DNA from: Rhynchopus sp. YZ270_cl-10
Taxonomy: Eukaryota > Euglenozoa > Diplonemea > Diplonemida > Diplonemidae
NCBI GenBank assembly: GCA_964035575.1
Contig: OZ037883.1
Location: 558,001-622,000 of the forward strand
DNA: 64,000 nt
Direction of reading: 5' to 3'
The position numbers were made by a program, and so were the translations under genes. This document shows, piece after piece, positions 40,909 to 50,617 of this stretch; the stretch's first letter is position 1; every line of letters starts with the position of its first letter. The notes beneath the pieces were generated by a model, which was not told the origin of the DNA, ran no database searches, and saw nothing but the letters and a program-made list of their open reading frames with translations.

Positions 40909-41490
40909 TGCATTGCAGAGCTTGCATGCATTTGCATCAAACCACAAAGTCCGAAAATCATTTGACACCACCCAGTGTTTTGTTTGTTTTTTTTGTATCG
41001 TTTTTTTTTTAGTTTTTTTTTTTTTTTTTTTTGCTGCTTTTTTTATTATATTCACATCCGTATGAACATCAAGGAACGTCATCGCTGTACCACAAAGTAC
41101 ATGCGAATGTCTTCTCTTTCCCGCCGTTCCTTTACTACACCTTTTTTTTTAGAAACCACATTACTGGTTTCGTCGTTTGTTCTAACGGCCCTTCGCCTTC
41201 AGATTGGGGGGGTATGGGGTGTAGCGACTTTGCATAGTGTTAGCACTGCAAGGTAGACACAAAACACGGGAAAATAAACTTTTTTGGAAAATAGAAATAA
41301 AAATAAAACACTTCGTTGGACTGCATCGCATTCGGTATACGTGAATGAATTGCAGCGTTCAGACAAAGGAGATGGAGATGAATATGGGGGGTTGCGCGCA
41401 TCACGTTCTGCTGACGTGGCTTCTTCAGGAGAGAGCCGAAACCACGCTAGCCAAGCACACATGGGGCTGAAAGGCGATAGTTGGTGTGTA

Positions 41491-42075
41491 GTAATCTTAC
41501 TGGAGCTCGGCCTCAACGTGGGCCTTGAGGTCCTCAAGGGAACGTCCACCACGGTAGTCAGCGGGCTCGTCGCTTCCGGCCTTGAAGGTCTTCAGGGTGG
41601 GGAATCCACGCACGGAGAACTTCGAGCAGAGGTCACGGTGCTCAGTGCAGTCAACGTCACCGACAACGTACTTGCCCTCGTACTCGGCGGTGAGTGTGGC
41701 CCAGGCCGGGGCCATGCGCTTGCAGTGGCCACACCACGGTGCGTAGAACTTCACGAAGGCGTTCTTTCCCTTGACGTTCTCGTCGAAGTTGTCGGCGGTC
41801 AGGTCAATGCCCATGGCGAGGCACATCACTGCCAGGAGAACGAGTGCGCGGATCATTTTAGTGTTGAGTGGTGAGAGAAGGGAGCTGTGGGTTGGGGTTG
41901 GGGGCAGGGGGTAGTGGTTGGGCAGGTGTAAGTATCAGGTGTGCAAGGGAAAGGTGCACCACAGTGTGTTCACAAGCGACGGGTTGAGTATCACATCAGA
42001 CAGAAGCTGTACCTCATCGCTGGCTTGCGCCTCAGAGAGGGATGAACCGAATTGAAAGCATTTCTCATCATGTGT
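41491..42075. repeat. Thioredoxin-gene duplication unit, copy 2
   Basis: Partner of 34379-34963, including the terminal R repeat. Beyond 42075 similarity stops abruptly. Confidence 0.9.
41497..41856 (-). CDS. Secreted single thioredoxin-fold protein (PDI-like), copy 2
   Basis: Encodes exactly the same 119 residues as the copy at 34385-34744, with signal peptide, WCGHC active site and no ER-retention end. The two genes bracket the second peroxidase/proline-rich block. Because the leader and R repeat are also copied, both are probably expressed alike. A disulfide-forming role on secreted Cys-rich proteins such as the neighbouring one is plausible but inferred. Confidence 0.93.
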   Translation of the reverse strand: MIRALVLLAVMCLAMGIDLTADNFDENVKGKNAFVKFYAPWCGHCKRMAPAWATLTAEYEGKYVVGDVDCTEHRDLCSKFSVRGFPTLKTFKAGSDEPADYRGGRSLEDLKAHVEAELQ

Positions 42076-42217
42076 AGGCTATAACTGCAGGACGCTTCGA
42101 AAAATTTCATCATCACACGCCCTACACCCACTCTAACAAAACTACTCTACCCCCTCTTTTTTTTCCCCCTCCTATTTTCATATTTTGTGTAAATCAACTG
42201 ATACAACTCCGTATGTC
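41857..42217. other. Spacer with fourth R repeat
   Basis: It holds the leader of the thioredoxin-fold gene and an R repeat (41992-42075), then CT-rich DNA at 42110-42180 that should belong to the 3' side of the next gene. Confidence 0.5.
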
Positions 42218-43381
42218 TCAAGACTTTGGGTATTGTACCAAACTCCATGGACGGTAGTTGTGTTTGGTAAGGTCTGCAAACTCTGCGAGATCCAGCCCTG
42301 TCCCGAGAAGCGGCTCGCCATCTGGCGCATTCTCCCTCCCGAGAAAGCTGTGTATATCTTCGACACTGATATCTGGCAGATGCTCTCCGAGGAAGCTTCC
42401 AGTGAGCCTGCCATCACCACGTTTGTCGAACCATTTGAAGAGCGTTGCGATGTCCTCTGTCACCGACGCTGGATACTGCTTCTCCAACGGTGCGCTGGAG
42501 AAGGTTGTGCACGCTGTGAAGCATGCCTGCACCTTCCCAAACGGCACCTTCGGGAACAATATCCGAATAACATCCAACACCGTCAGATACGAATCCGGCC
42601 CAAACACAGCATAATGTGGAGACGCAGAAACCACAGTGTCAAGCGTAAGATGCTGCCCAAGAAAGGACATACTCGTCCCTGTCGTCAAAGGGAGACCACT
42701 CGCATCAGTTAAGGTAACCACGTTTTTGAGGTGAGAGACAAGAAAAAAATGATTTCCCCCGGTTTGCGCAAGAAGCTGCCGTTCGACGGCCTCAAACTCT
42801 GCGTTTTGCATGGAAATAGCGGTTCGTGGTAGTGTTAACACACGCTTTGCGTTTTGGAAGATGCGAAGGTGGTTCTGCCGCTTCACCACCACAACTTTAG
42901 GGCAGACGGCGTGGCCTCCGAACCTGGGGCGTTCATGATCGGGGAATGTGGTGGTGCCTTGCTGGGGGACCTTTCTGACGCAGAAGTGGAGGGAGTGGAG
43001 GTGTGGTGTGTGGTCTGGATGGGTGGCCTTTTGGCGGTGTGGGGGGACGCGGAGCTGCTTCATGATGCGTGCGAGGTTGATGGGGCAGTCGTGGCGGGGC
43101 GGGCGGGGGATGTCGTCCAGCTGCACGACTGCTTCGGCACTGTTGCTGCTACGTCTTCGCCTTGCAGAGGCAACACCACGTGGCGCACTACTCACACCCT
43201 GCCTTGGCACAACCGGCACTACATCATGTGTCGCAGCCACCCTCGACGTCGCCACACAACGTGTACCAATACTCTGTTGCGCGTGCTGCCCAATCTCATC
43301 CCAAAACCCCCTCTCGCACGCATGATACCCCCTCTTCTTCAACTCCAAATCCACAAACACTGGATACGATGTCAGCGCCAT
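42218..43381 (-). CDS. Unknown protein with a degenerate EF-hand
   Basis: 387 residues from MALTSYPVFVDLELKKRGYH. I recognise no family. The N-terminal half is basic and Ser/Arg-rich with HRQKATHPDHTPHLHSLH. The C-terminal half looks folded (EAVERQLLAQTGGNHFFLVS, FGPDSYLTVLDVIRILFPKV). Near residue 300 the segment LFKWFDKRGDGRLTGSFLGE resembles an EF-hand: loop positions 1 and 5 are Asp and position 6 is Gly, but the usual Glu at position 12 is Phe, so calcium binding is doubtful. A second helix pair follows (VEDIHSFLGREN). The protein end may lie in a further exon. Confidence 0.6.
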   Translation of the reverse strand: MALTSYPVFVDLELKKRGYHACERGFWDEIGQHAQQSIGTRCVATSRVAATHDVVPVVPRQGVSSAPRGVASARRRRSSNSAEAVVQLDDIPRPPRHDCPINLARIMKQLRVPPHRQKATHPDHTPHLHSLHFCVRKVPQQGTTTFPDHERPRFGGHAVCPKVVVVKRQNHLRIFQNAKRVLTLPRTAISMQNAEFEAVERQLLAQTGGNHFFLVSHLKNVVTLTDASGLPLTTGTSMSFLGQHLTLDTVVSASPHYAVFGPDSYLTVLDVIRILFPKVPFGKVQACFTACTTFSSAPLEKQYPASVTEDIATLFKWFDKRGDGRLTGSFLGEHLPDISVEDIHSFLGRENAPDGEPLLGTGLDLAEFADLTKHNYRPWSLVQYPKS

Positions 43382-43671
43382 TTGAAAAAAAAAATATTAC
43401 ATCGAAAGGTGTGTGTCTATTGGGTGGGGAGGAGAGGAGAATTGCACAGGAGATGCCCAAAAATGTGGAAAAAAAAATCGCCTTTTTACTTTATTCCATG
43501 GAATTTGTCCAAGTTAGACAAAATTCTAGACACCTACAAATCAACGTGAGATTAGCAGGAATTTTATTACTGGGGCGGGGAGGGGGGGCGAATACAAGAG
43601 GTAGGCTTGAAGGGAAAAAATAGGCGGTGTCTAATACAAGAAGTAATGTACTGCCGATTGTGACAAAAAAA

Positions 43672-43846
43672 AGTTGACTTGTAATACAAAGCCCTCTCGT
43701 GAACAGTGTACCTTGGTACAATGATTGGCTGTACCGGGGGTGGACACCCAACCATGCAGTCCTACATCCATTTCGTGGTTGACATCTTATGCTACTCCCG
43801 CTTCCCCTCATCAGCCAGATGAACGGGGACTATTGCAAACACAGGG
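43672..43846 (+). repeat. 175-bp dispersed repeat, intergenic copy
   Basis: Full-length match to the intronic copy at 4625-4800, estimated at 80-90% by eye. It shares GTACCTTGGTAC, CCAACCATGCAGTCCTACAT, CCATTTCGTGGTT and CATCAGCCAGATGAACGGGG. No poly-A tail, terminal repeat or tRNA-like box is evident, so the class is open. Confidence 0.75.
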
Positions 43847-44210
43847 TAATTAGGAGTCCTCTCGCCCGTTTCGCAGTGTGGGTTATAAAAATAGAGCTGG
43901 TGGCAAGGTAAGGTGTGGGTGTGGAGACAGGTTGTATCTGGTATGTATGTTTGCCATTGTTTCCCTTGTCGCACCCTCACGTTTGCCTCCTCCACCCAGG
44001 TTCACAGATGATGTAAAAGAAAAGCTGTTGAAAGATGATATGTCACTTGAGGACAAAAATAAAATCTGCAGATGGGGGCTTTGTGAGCACTAGAAGTAGA
44101 GTTGTCACATTACAAATGTCGAAATAGATTTATGTGCCTTGGTGCTTTCTTTTTTTTTCCGTTCGCAAATACTGTAACAAAACCAACGGTTTGCTAAGGG
44201 GGGAAGAAAA

Positions 44211-44253
44211 ATTGCAACATAACTCCAAAGCCTCTCTTGCTTGGCCGCCCTGA
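44211..44253 (+). repeat. H1 hairpin repeat with compensatory stem change
   Basis: TTGCAACATAACTCCAAAGC then CTCTCTTGCTTGGCCGCCCT. Where other copies have CTAAGC/GCTTAG, this one has CCAA(A)GC/GCTTGG: a T-A pair became C-G, so pairing is kept although both strands changed. Confidence 0.5.
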
Positions 44254-44347
44254 ACAATTGGGGGGGTAAATTATTTTATACTTTCTGTTCTATTGAAGAG
44301 AAGGTATAATGGGGTGCACTAAATGTACCCAAACAAAAGAAAAAAGT

Positions 44348-44412
44348 GAAGTTATTGATGCAGGCACCTCTGACTGACCCACATGATGACAGCCTCGGAT
44401 GAAAGCACAAAC
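44348..44412 (+). repeat. H5 repeat
   Basis: AGTTATTGATGCAGGCACCT then CTGACTGACCCACATGATGA and CCTCGGATGAAAGCAC. It matches 46892 over most of its length. Confidence 0.6.
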
Positions 44413-45007
44413 AGAAAAAAACACATTTTCAAAAAGTGGCTGTGGAGGGTCGGGAAAAGTGAACTAAAACACACAATAAGCCACGTGTGCTCTGCTCTCA
44501 CATGGAATTTAAAGCAAAGTTGGTAGCTGATTTATAAAAGATGAACTTATACCTATGATCAATCACCCTGATTCAAAACAAAGCGGACCAGAGGACGGTA
44601 CCTCACATACACACTTAAAAACGCACTGCGAAAAGGGATCCCAATGAGGGGGGGGGGGGGGGGGGGGGTTTATAGAACAGTCTTGTTGCCGTTCTTGGTT
44701 TCCCTTTTTTCGAAAAATGATGCACGATAATGAATTCATGGACATTCTGTTTGAGAACAGAAAACCTAAAGGATGGCACCATTTAAAAGAAAGGTTTTGT
44801 AAGATGATTGCAGCCACCCGCAAACCCGCAAAACCCGCAAACAGCAGATTTGCGGTTTTGTGGAAATTCTAAAAAAAAAAAATTAAATGTGAAACTGCCA
44901 GGACACACCACAGCTACGTTTCCTCCGAACACAAACAACACTCCCTCCTCCCCCCCTTTCCCCTCCCCAAACCAAAAGCAGCACCACACCAAACCTGCCG
45001 CATTTTT

Positions 45008-46582
45008 TTATCCAAATGCTGGTTTGGAGGCGATAAGCCTTTGGCGTTCCTCCTCTTCCCCATCTGAGGCGATCGAGGTGCGTGCAGACTCGTTTGCTTT
45101 GACTTCGCGCTCCATGGTCAATCTCCTGTACGCGCCCGAGTATCCGTGGAGGAGGAAGGAGCACACCAGGAGCATCATCGATATCACCACCTCTGGCATG
45201 GCCCACCAATGCCGCCAGCTGTCTACGTGGCCTTTGACCCCTGGGGCACCAACCTTCTTCGAGTAGAGGTCGTGCAGAGAGCTGATAAACGGTATGAAAA
45301 TCGCGCTCACCAGGTTTCCAACTAATTGCTGGATCGCCGAGACAGTGTTCTCTGACACAGGGAACGCGCATTCAACACCAAGCTCATTGCACGTTGCCTG
45401 CAGCGGGCCTAGAAACAGTCCAGACATGAACACAGCGCCACTCACAAATACAATGTTCGTCCCGAAAGGCCCTGCAAGGACAACGCGTAGGAGCAGCATC
45501 GCGACACTGCACACTACCATGCATTTTGCAAGGTTTTTGTGAAGGTTCCATTTATGCTGAAAGGTCCCAAAGAGAATCCCGCCCGCCATGCACACCAACA
45601 GAAACACTGCACCCAATAGGTCAGCCCCTGCGCGGGAGAATCCATTTGGCCTGAGAAGCTTTGCCAGCAAGGTGGACATCGTGTTGATAACACACTCCGA
45701 CACAGCAAAGACGATGAGCGTAGTTTTGAAACCCTTCTCCGAGAGCACGGTGACCCACTGCGACCAGTCGTACTCCTCAACAGTGGAGGGAGAGGACCAG
45801 TCTGGGTGCGACTTAAAGAGGAAAAATGTCAGAACAAAGCAGATCGTTGCTGCGGTAGCTACAACTCCATTATAGAAAGGGAAATCTGCGATGCTACTGA
45901 CGAGAATTGGGGCAAAGATGTATGCCAGCGCTGCTCCGGCTGCGTTCGCGTTTACTGCAATGTTTGTCGATAAGGTACGCTCCCCCGGAGGAAACCATGA
46001 TGTGGACAACCTTGGTGGCGAATTCACAAAGACACACATCCCCAGCGCAGCGATACCTTGCCCTATGTACACCACTGTCGCTTCGTCTGTAAACAAAAAG
46101 CTGGAACACCGTATCCAGGCACCAATCGTCTGCGCCGCGCAGGCTGCCACCAATCCAGCACGCAACCCATACTTATCAACTACGTACGACCCAACAAAAG
46201 ACATCGGGATGTAAATCACAAAGTACACCACCTCCGCCTGCGCCACCACTGCCTCCCCATAACGCAACGCTGCAAGCGAAGCAAACGGAGCAAAACTGAA
46301 GCACATCATCTGATTCATCGCGGAGCCAAAGGAGAGAAGAAACAACATCAGCCATCGATGGTGCTCAACAGCGTCCGTCGGACGGAGACGTCCCTTTGTA
46401 TGAAAAAGCCCACCACCAGGCGACCCACTAAAAGGGTTCAACGAAGGGTGCTCCTGCCAATACAATGCCCCCTCCGGAAGCGGTGTGATAAGCAGGTGCT
46501 GCTGGTGGGAAGCATGGTACGCCTGTTTGCGTGGATGTGCGGCGGCAGCGGCGGCACCTTGGTTGGTTCCATAGGAAGCCAT
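45008..46582 (-). CDS. FLVCR-like (SLC49) major facilitator transporter
   Basis: 524 residues from MASYGTNQGAAAAAAHPRKQ; the first 75 residues are cytoplasmic and polar, and the start matches the only good ATG. About twelve membrane segments follow. Segment 1 is WLMLFLLSFGSAMNQMMCFS FAPFA. Segments 2-3 carry the MFS loop DKYGLRAG. The stretch NSPPRLSTSWFPPGERTLST, then ANAAGAALAYIFAPILV, matches the FLVCR/SLC49 signature around WF.P.ER. FLVCR proteins carry choline, ethanolamine or heme-related cargo; the substrate here is unknown. The charged C-terminal tail (SIASDGEEEERQRLIASKP) contains a dileucine-like ERQRLI motif that may direct it to endosomes or lysosomes. Probably in the plasma or an internal membrane. 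Confidence 0.83.
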   Translation of the reverse strand: MASYGTNQGAAAAAAHPRKQAYHASHQQHLLITPLPEGALYWQEHPSLNPFSGSPGGGLFHTKGRLRPTDAVEHHRWLMLFLLSFGSAMNQMMCFSFAPFASLAALRYGEAVVAQAEVVYFVIYIPMSFVGSYVVDKYGLRAGLVAACAAQTIGAWIRCSSFLFTDEATVVYIGQGIAALGMCVFVNSPPRLSTSWFPPGERTLSTNIAVNANAAGAALAYIFAPILVSSIADFPFYNGVVATAATICFVLTFFLFKSHPDWSSPSTVEEYDWSQWVTVLSEKGFKTTLIVFAVSECVINTMSTLLAKLLRPNGFSRAGADLLGAVFLLVCMAGGILFGTFQHKWNLHKNLAKCMVVCSVAMLLLRVVLAGPFGTNIVFVSGAVFMSGLFLGPLQATCNELGVECAFPVSENTVSAIQQLVGNLVSAIFIPFISSLHDLYSKKVGAPGVKGHVDSWRHWWAMPEVVISMMLLVCSFLLHGYSGAYRRLTMEREVKANESARTSIASDGEEEERQRLIASKPAFG

Positions 46583-47123
46583 GGTCTTTTTTTTGTGTTT
46601 GTTACCCTACCCCCCTATGCACACAGCCTGCATGGGGTAACGATAGATAGGAAAGAAGGGGTTGTGAAGGGATTCAAACAGAAGAGCGGGTCGTAGATCA
46701 TTATTATGAATTGGGGAGGTGGGAGGTGGGAGGTGGGGTGGGGTGTAGTTAAGGGGAATGGATATGGGGGAGTAGGGGGAAAATGGTTCCATCTCCGGAA
46801 GGAGGGATGGAGGAAATGATTTTGCTCTTTTTTTGTCAGAAAGAAGGTGAGTTTTTGATGCTCCCCTCCCTGAATTTGTAAATAGAATGGGTTATTGAGT
46901 GCAGGCACACCTCCGACTGACCCTGGTATGATGCCAGATCATGTCTGGATGAAAGCACAAAAAAAGTACCCCACCAAAGTGAGGGCCTAAATAATTCAAA
47001 GAAGAAACCACCTCTCTTCGAAGTAGCGACAAAACAAAAGAAAATGAAGGGGCAAAAATGCACTCTAACCTGAAAATTAAAATCCTCCTTTTTTTCTTTC
47101 TTTCGTAAACGACGTTTATACTT
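46583..47123. other. Intergenic spacer
   Basis: A GGGAGGTGGGAGGTGGG purine run and an H5 repeat (46892-46961) are the only notable items. No gene seen. Confidence 0.5.
46892..46961 (+). repeat. H5 repeat (reference copy)
   Basis: TTATTGAGTGCAGGCACACC then TCCGACTGACCC, ATGATGCCAGATCATGTCTG and GATGAAAGCAC. AGTGC near the start and GCAC at the end can pair around an inner CCAGA/TCTGG stem. Confidence 0.6.
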
Positions 47124-48722
47124 TTATTCTTGCGCTTCTTCTTCACCTTCCCCTGCCTCCCCATTTTCCTCTTCCGCTTCCGGCTCTGGAGGGGGTGGGT
47201 GAGCGATGAGGTGGGCCTGTTGCGTGAGGTTTCGGAGGGTGTTCTTTACTTCATGCCACGCCTTCACTTCGGCGAGAACTTTGTTAAGGAAGAAGATGGT
47301 GTCGGGGGCTGGGGCGAGGAGCGAGGTCTTACAGGCGAGACGCACTGTGGTGAGGGGCACTTCCTCTGTAGCCGCCACAACCTCAAGAACCTCAAGCGGC
47401 GTGAACGCCGGCAACACCGCCAAATCCTCTGCAGGAAACCTTGAATACGACGCACTAAAGAACACTGCTGCAGGGTTCACATACTCCACGAGAATCCCTG
47501 ATTTGGCCTCCTCTGCCTTTTCCTTTACGGCATTGCCTTGACAAGGAATGGAACGAGATGTAACGTATTGACCACCTACCTCTGCCTTCTTGATTGATTC
47601 TGACCATGCTTCCTCGGGCTCTGCGAGGTACGAAAACAATGTAATCGGTTCTTTAACCTCTTTCGCGCAGGATCTCAGAACCAATTCGAGGCCATGAAAC
47701 GATGGTGGCGGTGTCCCCTCTTCCTCTTCGGGTTTAACAAAAAAGTTTTGAAAAAGGTTGGGGAATTCTGCTTCAGATTCTGGGTCAGGGTCGAGCATAG
47801 CTTTGACATTCTTTGAGTCAGAGAAAGCAAGAAAGGATGCGAGCAGCTGTACTGAGGTTGTCCCGGTATCGTCTTCAAACCTCCCCCGAAGCCGTTCTGC
47901 GAGCAAACTCAATCTTCCTGGACTGCATTTCACTGCTGCGCCAAGCTCCCTTAACGCAAGGGAAGGGTCTGTTAATGCAGTGGTTGCGTGGGTAAAAGCG
48001 GCCTCACCTTCTTCAGATGAGAGAAGCGGGAGGGACGTCTGCGACATAGGTGGGTCACGTTCAGATGCACCGTCCGAAGCAAACAAAGTGTCAAATGAAG
48101 CAGAGTTCTGATAGTACTCCTGAGACACCTCAACGCCCGTCTTATCCGTTGCAGATGTCTTCGAAAAGATTTGCTCCAAATCCTGTTTCAGCTCCGCCGC
48201 TACAGTTTCGATCTTATGAAGCAACACCACCTCCTCAGACTGCAGGAGGTTCTGCATTGACAGCAGAGAGTTCGCCTTCGCCACGTCCAGAGGAGAGGCC
48301 TGGAATTTTGTTACAGCGACATTAGTCAGCGCACCGAGACGGAGGAGGTAGAGGACCGTATCACTCTCATTGCCGAGGACTGCCCAGAAGAGAGGTGGTG
48401 CAGGGGTGGTCGCGTTTTCGGCTGTGTTGTAGGACTGTGCAAAGGATGTGGCCTGCTTGTTCGCGGCAGTGATGGTGAAGCCAAAGCCAAAGCGGGTGGC
48501 CGTCTTGCTCGCGCTGTATGTGGTCAAAACCCCGGGGGTGTTCACCTTGTCGTAGTAGGATGCAAGTGCTGCCTCCCGTGCAGCAGGGCTCAGATCCTCC
48601 GGAGTCGGCACCGTCTCCCCCTCCTCATTAACAGTCACCTCAATCAGTTTCTTCAGCATGTCATTGTTGCCATAAAACGCTGCTGTCCATGTGTCCTTAT
48701 ACACTGCTTGTCGCACCGCCAT
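47124..48722 (-). CDS. Ankyrin-like unknown protein
   Basis: 532 residues from MAVRQAVYKDTWTAAFYGNN; upstream in-frame sequence is low-complexity, so this ATG is preferred. The N terminus resembles divergent ankyrin units: DTWTAAFYGNNDMLKKLIEV, then PPLFWAVLGNESDTVLYLLR (LGALTN) and ASPLDVAKANSLLSMQNLL. A helical segment rich in Glu/Leu follows (LLHKIETVAAELKQDLEQIF). The rest is acidic with no recognised domain. The C terminus is strongly acidic (PPPEPEAEEENGEAGEGEEE). A soluble scaffold is likely; the partner is unknown. Confidence 0.66.
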   Translation of the reverse strand: MAVRQAVYKDTWTAAFYGNNDMLKKLIEVTVNEEGETVPTPEDLSPAAREAALASYYDKVNTPGVLTTYSASKTATRFGFGFTITAANKQATSFAQSYNTAENATTPAPPLFWAVLGNESDTVLYLLRLGALTNVAVTKFQASPLDVAKANSLLSMQNLLQSEEVVLLHKIETVAAELKQDLEQIFSKTSATDKTGVEVSQEYYQNSASFDTLFASDGASERDPPMSQTSLPLLSSEEGEAAFTHATTALTDPSLALRELGAAVKCSPGRLSLLAERLRGRFEDDTGTTSVQLLASFLAFSDSKNVKAMLDPDPESEAEFPNLFQNFFVKPEEEEGTPPPSFHGLELVLRSCAKEVKEPITLFSYLAEPEEAWSESIKKAEVGGQYVTSRSIPCQGNAVKEKAEEAKSGILVEYVNPAAVFFSASYSRFPAEDLAVLPAFTPLEVLEVVAATEEVPLTTVRLACKTSLLAPAPDTIFFLNKVLAEVKAWHEVKNTLRNLTQQAHLIAHPPPPEPEAEEENGEAGEGEEEAQE

Positions 48723-49167
48723 TTGTGTGGATAAGAGCGGAAAAAGGGGGGATGTGTGCTGTTGGTGTTGCTTCGAAAAACTGCAAAAAGCGGGCAAAAG
48801 AGGGGGGTTTTCTGAATGAAAAAAAGAGAGGGGCGAGGCCTTCTTTTTGAGGTAATCAAGAAAAAAATGGCTGGGCGTCTTGAAATGAAAGAAAGAGATG
48901 GACATAATCCACTCATGGTGCTTAGGTTTTGACACTTTGCATGGATAATGGTGTTGTGCTGTCTACGTGCAAGGCGACATGCAAGGAAAAGAGAGAAAAT
49001 TAGAGACAACACATATTGTACTGAGTCATCTACAGTTGATGGTGTGAAATAGTTGAAGGCTCAAAAAAGAAGAAACAAAAAAGGGTTGAAAATACAAATA
49101 AACCATAAATGAATACGTTTGTGAGCAAGACGTAAGCCTTTGCCAAAAAAAAGGGGGGAAAGAGAAA

Positions 49168-49208
49168 TATTGAAAGTGTTAAACGCCTCTCCACGAACGC
49201 AAAACACT
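49168..49208 (+). repeat. H4 repeat
   Basis: ATATTGAAAGTGTTAAACGC then CTCTCCACGAACGCAAAACA C. Close to the copy at 10634. Confidence 0.5.
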
Positions 49209-49471
49209 AAGGTAGGGGACTTTTGAATGAAACGGGGCATTTAGTACACAAATTGAATTGTTACAAAAAAAGAACAGCGATTCCATCAAGTCCAGGTAAA
49301 TGGTTTACAAGGGGAAAAGGGAGTGGGTTTTTGGAAAATAAATAAGGAAAAGAGGGTTATTCCACAGCAGTTGCCGTGAAAATACAACCTCAGACTGGGG
49401 CAAGCAGTCACGTTTCATCAGAATATAAAAAACCGAGAGCAAACTTTGGCAAACAAAAGGCAAAGCTTTTG

Positions 49472-50168
49472 TGGTGTGGCTGAACCCAAAAAAAAGGGTA
49501 TTATTTAGCAGTTTGTTAGCACTTTGTTAGCATGCATTTTTGGGGGGGTGGTGTATAAAAACTTTTTTCCCCACGGGTGTTGGGAAAAATTTTTTTTTTT
49601 TTTTCGTTGGTGAGCTTTTTAACGCCGGCATTTGCATTTCCGGAATCCGTCCGGCCAGTGGTGGGGTCAATTCGCCGAAATGGACAAGTTCTCGTTTTTG
49701 GTCAATTTCCGCAGTATACACAGTATACACAGTATACACAGTATACACAGTATACACAGTATACACAGTATACACAGTATACACAGTATACACAGTATAC
49801 ACAGTATACACAGTATACACAGTATACACAGTATACACAGTATACACAGTATACACAGTATACACAGTATACACAGCATACACAGCATACACAGGGGAAA
49901 ACTCACTTTGTGGGCGCCGCAGGCGCACGGTACGCGTTTTTCGTGATTTTTTCCAGCCCCATTCTGTGCGTTCTTTTGACTCAGCGAGTCGATTGCATTC
50001 AACGGTGGGGTCACACATGGGTATGCAAGAGTGGAGGCGCGCCAACAGGGGGAGTGGAAAAACCAAGGTAAAAAAATGTTTTTATACACCACCCCTAAAA
50101 AAAGGGTATTATTTAGCAGTTTGTTAGCAGTTCTTTAGCAGTGAAATTTGCTGGTTTCAGCCACACCA
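49472..50168. mobile_element. Nested inverted-repeat structure around a minisatellite
   Basis: Three layers from outside in: a 13-bp inverted repeat TGGTGTGGCTGAA (49472-49484, 50156-50168); a 33-bp perfect direct repeat containing GGGTATTATTTAGCAGTTTG (49489-49521, 50097-50129); and an 18-bp perfect inverted repeat GGGGTGGTGTATAAAAAC (49545-49562, 50078-50095). The centre holds the minisatellite and a GCGCCGCAGGCGC hairpin (49914-49926) shared with other loci. It could be one TIR element inserted in another, with the 33-bp repeat as a duplicated flank; no transposase frame is present. Confidence 0.65.
49712..49893. repeat. 9-bp minisatellite CAGTATACA, about 20 units
   Basis: Pure CAGTATACA units, except that the last two read CAGCATACA. 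Each unit carries the palindrome GTATAC, so the array can fold on itself at many registers and has open frames on both strands. Confidence 0.95.
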
Positions 50169-50174
50169 TTTTTG

Positions 50175-50208
<34 letters not shown>

Positions 50209-50210
<2 letters not shown>

Positions 50211-50250
50211 GAAGTTGATAGTGCAAAACGCCCCTGGGACGCAGGCACTG
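50209..50250 (+). repeat. H4 hairpin repeat (reference copy)
   Basis: GTGAAGTTGATAGTGCAAAA then CGCCCCTGGGACGCAGGCAC TGG. AGTGC and GCACT pair perfectly. It follows a run of 32 A. Confidence 0.6.
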
Positions 50251-50617
50251 GACCTCCAAAGGAACGGCATTGGCCTAAGTCTCACTTACGTCACAACAAT
50301 CGGGGGGTGAAATCCTTTGAGCGGAAAACCCCTGTGAAAAGTTGTCAATACAGACCTCGACCAACTGAATGTACCTTAACATATGAAGCCCCAAACAGGA
50401 CAACAATAAACCATGTCTGACATAAATGTAAACAAAGAAACATAGCTGCGCATCCTGAAAAGGACATACACCCCTTTTTTTCCCTTTGAAATCAGACAAG
50501 AAAAACAACATCAGAACTACCCTGTACAGAAGTACAGCAAAGTTCAGTAATACAGCATAGTAAACCGGCAACTTTCTCTCTCTCCCTCCACTCCACTCCC
50601 TCTCCCTCCCCCCGCCT

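Larger units (their letters stand above)
40476..41496. other. Spacer with R repeats
   Basis: After the leader and upstream element of proline-rich copy 2 come the right 210-bp direct repeat (40581-40792) and another R copy (40822-40908). A T-rich stretch (40975-41045) and unremarkable DNA follow up to the second thioredoxin-fold gene. No gene seen. Confidence 0.6.
43382..45007. other. Intergenic region with several repeats
   Basis: No gene seen. It holds the second full 175-bp repeat (43672-43846), an H1 copy with a compensatory stem change (44211), an H5 copy (44348), a weak H1-like copy (44529-44570) and a 21-G run at 44648-44668. Confidence 0.6.
48723..50617. other. Intergenic region with nested repeat structure
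   Basis: It contains an H4 copy (49168), the nested inverted/direct repeat structure with a minisatellite (49472-50168), a 32-A run (50177-50208) and an H4 copy directly after it (50209). No gene is supported; long frames in the minisatellite exist in every frame and are artefacts. Confidence 0.6.

Noticed and set aside
43792-43995. Small minus-strand protein ending PVHLADEGKRE
   Set aside because: Its end is part of the 175-bp repeat that also lies in an intron at 4.75 kb; repeat-derived.
44648-44668. Runs of 21-22 G (also 795-816) as a regulatory G-quadruplex
   Set aside because: Pure G runs could fold, but they look like homopolymer slippage tracts and nothing ties them to a gene.
49712-49893. 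CRISPR-like array
   Set aside because: Units are 9 bp without spacers, in a eukaryotic context; it is a minisatellite.
49540-50127. Proteins of VYT, QYT or SIH repeats
   Set aside because: They arise from a 9-bp minisatellite that is open in every frame on both strands.
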